NCBI RefSeq assembly: GCF_000165425.1
Contig: NW_001798986.1
Span: forward strand, 136,330 to 200,329
Direction of reading: 5' to 3'
Origin: Paramecium tetraurelia
Lineage: Eukaryota; Ciliophora; Oligohymenophorea; Peniculida; Parameciidae
Length of the DNA stretch: 64,000 bases
Made by a program: the position numbers and the translations under genes. The stretch's first letter is position 1. The number at the start of each line of letters is the position of its first letter. Positions 60,634 to 64,000 of the stretch are shown here, piece by piece. A model generated the notes under the pieces. The model worked only from the letters and a program-made list of their open reading frames with translations. It did not search any database and was not told the origin of the DNA.

Positions 60634-61203
60634 TCATTTATTCAATTTTTCTTATTTTATTAGAGGCAGTATTTTATCCAAAACTTGTTGGTAATGTTAA
60701 ATGATATTCTTGATTTTTATTTCCTCATTTTGTGGTTGCTGTTGCAAACTCTTTTGTCTTTAGTATCCCTAGTTTTATAATTTGAAATTCTAAATCGGCT
60801 TAACGTTCAAACTCTTCTCCTAGTTATTTAGATATTTAGGCAGCGTTTTTGCTGTCCGTGGACTCGTTTTGCTACTGGACTTATTAAAAGTAGATGTTCT
60901 TTCTTACTACGTATAAATTACATTTATTATAATTTTATATGCATTCTAGCATTTTCCTTCTTTCTATTTTCCTTTATTTCAATTGATCTTTTAGAGTTAC
61001 AAGAACTTACACTCCGAATTGATTGCCTTGAATACAAATATATTTTTTGTTATTTTTACAGATTTTTGGAAAGTGGACTCCACATTATTTAATTTATGAA
61101 GTAGTTTTTTGTTCTATTACATAATCCCTTCCCATCGATTGATCTCCTATTTCCTGGCAGCTATATATCTGTTTTGCTTGTAAACATCTAATGACTTATC
61201 CAT
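60634..61203 (-). CDS. Uncharacterised basic coiled-coil protein
   Basis: ATG 61203 (MDKSLDVYKQNRYIAARK) to TGA 60636-60634, introns not fully resolved (one of 23 nt near 60,990, a second near 60,930). Basic and Q-rich: LLHKLNNVESTFQKS, KTSPRTAKTLPKYLNNQ, IKIKNIIQHYQQVLDKI. About 165 aa. No known domain. Strong coding character at both ends; the middle is uncertain. Confidence 0.5.
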
Positions 61204-61376
61204 TTTTGGAAGGGAACTCTTCCTTGATTTGATGTCACTTAGTCTCCTCTAATGGATTTAATAAGCTCTAAGGAATTATTGATTTTTTATACTGCTGGTT
61301 CTAATGTTGGATGAATCTCTACATATACTAATTTTTTTAACTAATTTATATATATGAAATATATATATAAAAACAA

Positions 61377-62584
61377 TCAAACTATTTTGGAAGTAACTTA
61401 GACAAACTTTTTGAGATTTATTTATTTTTTACTCAATAAGTAGATTGCAGCAACCACACAAAACCCAGTTGTAATGCTCCACTTCCAATACTACTCTTTT
61501 TTCTTTTTGTTCTGATTCTTATGAAATTATCATGTATAGTTACCACTAAGGCTTATTTCTTGATTATTTCAATTTCTTTAAGCACTTTTTACCTCCTCTG
61601 TCTCACTCTATTCATGTCATAGAATGTAACAACCTTAATCTGTATCACTATTTACCTTATCCGTAATGCATTCAGTCTTCTATTGATTGTTCACCTCTCT
61701 AAAATGGCTGAACAACGAGAGTTTACTGATGAAGTACACCTTAACTTTCAAGGCAAATTGTTTTCTATTGATGGTTATTTGATTCATCTGGAGAAGTTTA
61801 GAGAAATCAAGATTCACGTCTCCATTGTATAAAATTATTAACACAATTGTGGGATATTTGTACTCTTCCAAATAAGGTATATATTCTGATCTAATAATCT
61901 GATGTTACCTAGTCTTCAAATTAATGTTTAGTTTACAGTTGATCTGAAAAGGTTGTCTATCTTCTGTTTGATCTCATAACACAGCTGTTTGGCCTTGGTA
62001 GCTGGATATTTGATTCTGGTCTCGAATATCACTATTTCCCCCTAAAGTATGTCTCCTTGATCCTTAGCTAATTTGTTAGAATATAACTCATAGAAGTTGT
62101 GCTAATTCTATTCTTACTTCTCTTAATTAAAAGAATTAGATGGATTATGCACAAATTGATGTCTTCGATTGGCTTAATCTTGTCTACTCTATTATTTGAA
62201 TTATACGTGGTTCTTATTGATCGAAAATATTCTTCCTTAGAATAAACGTTAGTGTATTCCAATTTCTGGTCAAACATCAAAGAAAATGAATTAAAAGTGA
62301 AATTTCTCAATGCAAAAAATACTTGACTCTCCGTGTTTTGATTCTACATTAAAACTAGAGCAAATTACATTGATTTGTTGTGTCTTGTAATTAATCAATT
62401 GTTCGCAACTCACTTTTTTTGAATCCAATATATGCAGCATATGAACAAATGAAGAAGTTAGAAAGGAATCAAATTCATCCCCAATCAAATAATGTGCATA
62501 CCGCTATAAGAATTGACTCTCTATCTTTGAATGAATATCTTAAGCAGAAGCCTACGATTTTCCAGTATGAGCAATATCGTTCAT
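61377..62584 (-). CDS. Uncharacterised tail-anchored membrane protein
   Basis: ATG 62584 (MNDIAHTGKSQASAQDIH) to TGA 61379-61377, with a clear 25-nt intron near 62,368 and others downstream. The soluble part is helical (YLIGDEFDSFLTSSFVHM, KLEYTNVYSKEEYFRSIR, CEIKQKIDNLF). Near the C-terminus is a single helix (WSITTGFCVVAAIYLLS) followed by a short basic tail, a tail-anchor layout. About 360-380 aa. I do not recognise the family. The frame is open upstream of the chosen ATG through 62830. Confidence 0.6.
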
Positions 62585-62663
62585 TTTAACAAAAACTTAT
62601 ATTAAATATATTAATAATCCTTATTATTCTAAATTCAACAAATGATAGAACAATACATATATT

Positions 62664-62830
62664 TCAACATTCCCAATCTACTACTTAATTTGCACCAACA
62701 CAATCATCACAACTGAGATTTTCTGTAGCACTCTTCTGAATTTCTAATGTTCCTGAAATGTTGCTATCCCAATCTAAGATTGTATCTCTTTAGACTTTAG
62801 AATATAGACAGTTGATTCAAAATTGGTCAT
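62664..62830 (-). other. Possible small coding unit
   Basis: Two overlapping minus-strand frames look coding. One starts at ATG 62830 (MTNFESTVYILKSKE) and stays open into the next gene. The other ends at TGA 62666-62664 (LDWDSNISGTLEIQKS, ENLSCDDCVGANQ). No normal intron joins them. A short secreted or small zinc-binding protein is possible. Confidence 0.3.
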
Positions 62831-62885
62831 TTAAAAAGGTTATTAGAAGAGGTTCAAATAAAAATATATTTATTTACACTTAATA

Positions 62886-63353
62886 ATGAATCAAAAACCT
62901 AAATTATAAGGTTGGTAAGATCTTACTAACACTTCAAAATTTACTAACCAATTAAGAATCTTAAGCGACTCATTAAATTAAAGTCCCAAATAAGTCAAAC
63001 CTGCTAGTTCTCCATTTAATAATGTGATCATAAAAAAATTTTTAACTCAACAATCACAATCTCCTAATTACAAAAGAAATCCCCATCGAGATTTATAATA
63101 ATATACTTGTAACAAAAAGACTTACTCTCCAGTATCCAGGGAATAACTATTTAATTTTAGTTCAGAGAAAACTCAAAAAGACACTAATATTAAATTTAAT
63201 GTGACAATTTAAGCAAAATAATTAAAATAAAGTCCTGTTGTGCGATGCCTTTAAAGATATCAGAAATAATAACTAAGAAATAAGTTACTATTGATTTCAA
63301 AAGATTTAAACAATACATAAATTAACCATATAATTTAACTAATTTATAAATGA
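62886..63353 (+). CDS. Uncharacterised small basic, Q/N/S-rich protein
   Basis: Uninterrupted frame, ATG 62886 (MNQKPKLQGWQDLTNTSK) to TGA 63351-63353, 155 aa. Very basic and rich in Q, N, S and K, probably disordered (SPFNNVIIKKFLTQQSQ, TYSPVSREQLFNFSSEK). Short SP-type sites recur (LNQSPKQ, QSQSPNY, TYSPVS), which could be CDK or MAPK targets. No domain recognised. Confidence 0.6.
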
Positions 63354-63404
63354 AAAATAAATGTATAAAATTTCAATATGTCAAACCTTTTTACTTTAAG
63401 AATT

Positions 63405-64000
63405 GGCCATGGCTACATTAATAAATTTATAATAGAGAGCATTTCCAGGTGTTATTCTGTTTTTCAGATCTAATTACAAGCATTTTCCCAATAAATCTTT
63501 GAATTACAAAACCATTTTTAATGTTCAACATTCAACCCTGATTCCTTATTCTTCAAAAGGGTGCTAATAGTACTTGTCGGCTTATCCCCAATAACACTGG
63601 CTTCAAAATTACCTGTCTAGTGTTAGAATCGATTAATCTGCTTATAAATTTAAGATGCTAATCAAAATATTTTTAGACTAAAACAGATCGGTTCAACATT
63701 TTCATAGATGGGTTTGAAGATGTAATTTCAACATGTCATTATTATTGTCTCCAGAGAACAAGAATCACCATGTAAACAATTCAAGCACTATGTCTGCTGT
63801 TACCATTACATCAATGTTAGTATCATAAGGGTAACCAATAATAATTTCAGGGGCACGATAATACCTACTTCCAAGATACTCCATTACTTTTGCTTTATCC
63901 ACAGCAAAGACAGTACCAAATCGCATAATTTCAACAATTTGTATTAGCTGATAATAATATATTATCTGGCGAGATATCAGCATAAACGATATTTTGTTTT
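63405..64000 (-). pseudogene. Decayed PRP4-type (CMGC) splicing kinase, C-terminal half
   Basis: Pieces of a PRPF4B-like kinase lie in the right order but in different frames. From the right edge: VYADISPDNILLSAN (catalytic loop), then, in another frame, VFAVDKAKVMEYLGSRYY and RAPEIIIGYPYDTNIDV (activation loop and APE), FLFSGDNNNDMLKLHLQ, KYFDQHLKFI, and DLLGKCLQLDLKNRITPG. In-frame TGA codons occur after about residue NTNC, after ELFTW and after LQTHL, with further frame changes, and the DFG has lost its frame. The conserved tryptophan of the DVWS block is M. PRP4 kinase acts on the pre-mRNA tri-snRNP. The 5' part lies outside the window. Confidence 0.8.

Overview
This window is macronuclear-type DNA from a ciliate, most probably a Paramecium. 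Four things point there. Long reading frames appear only when TAA and TAG are read as glutamine and TGA is the sole stop. The DNA is very AT-rich. Genes are packed with spacers of tens of bases. Coding regions are cut by introns of about 20-33 nt, mostly GTA...TAG. All coordinates come from hand translation with the ciliate code, so intron ends and some starts are approximate where stated.

Layout. 1-11 kb: a helical protein running off the left edge, a membrane protein, a LysM-TLDc protein, two small genes, the ciliary protein RIB43A, fibrillarin, and a SPRY-like protein. 11-22.5 kb: a tandem zinc-finger protein, a multi-spanning membrane protein, mitochondrial PAM16 and succinate dehydrogenase Fe-S subunit side by side, a membrane RING-H2 protein, and a very large WD40 protein. 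22.5-31 kb: a FAM161-like protein, a four-helix membrane protein that shares a 13-bp head-to-head spacer with it, two uncharacterised genes, and a multi-PHD chromatin protein with an asparagine repeat. 31-45 kb: a cyclin, SFT2, proteasome ATPase Rpt6, LAMTOR2, three protein kinases (one NEK, one with an N-terminal extension), an HMG-like protein, a syntaxin-16-like SNARE, mitochondrial uL15, and an unassigned gene. 45-56 kb: a membrane hybrid histidine kinase, a DYRK kinase, a UBA-containing peptidyl-tRNA hydrolase, a kelch protein, and a probable pseudokinase. 56-64 kb: a PX-C2-transmembrane protein, several small coiled-coil or tail-anchored proteins, and a broken PRP4-type kinase at the right edge.

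There is no operon logic and no mobile element, CRISPR array or clear tRNA or rRNA gene. Most of the set is housekeeping (mitochondria, proteasome, nucleolus, vesicle traffic, TORC1 scaffold) plus ciliary parts (RIB43A, FAM161, NEK) and signalling kinases. The items most worth a second look are the decayed PRP4 kinase, two reading frames interrupted by a single in-frame TGA, an unusually long 170-nt intron, and several uncommon domain combinations.
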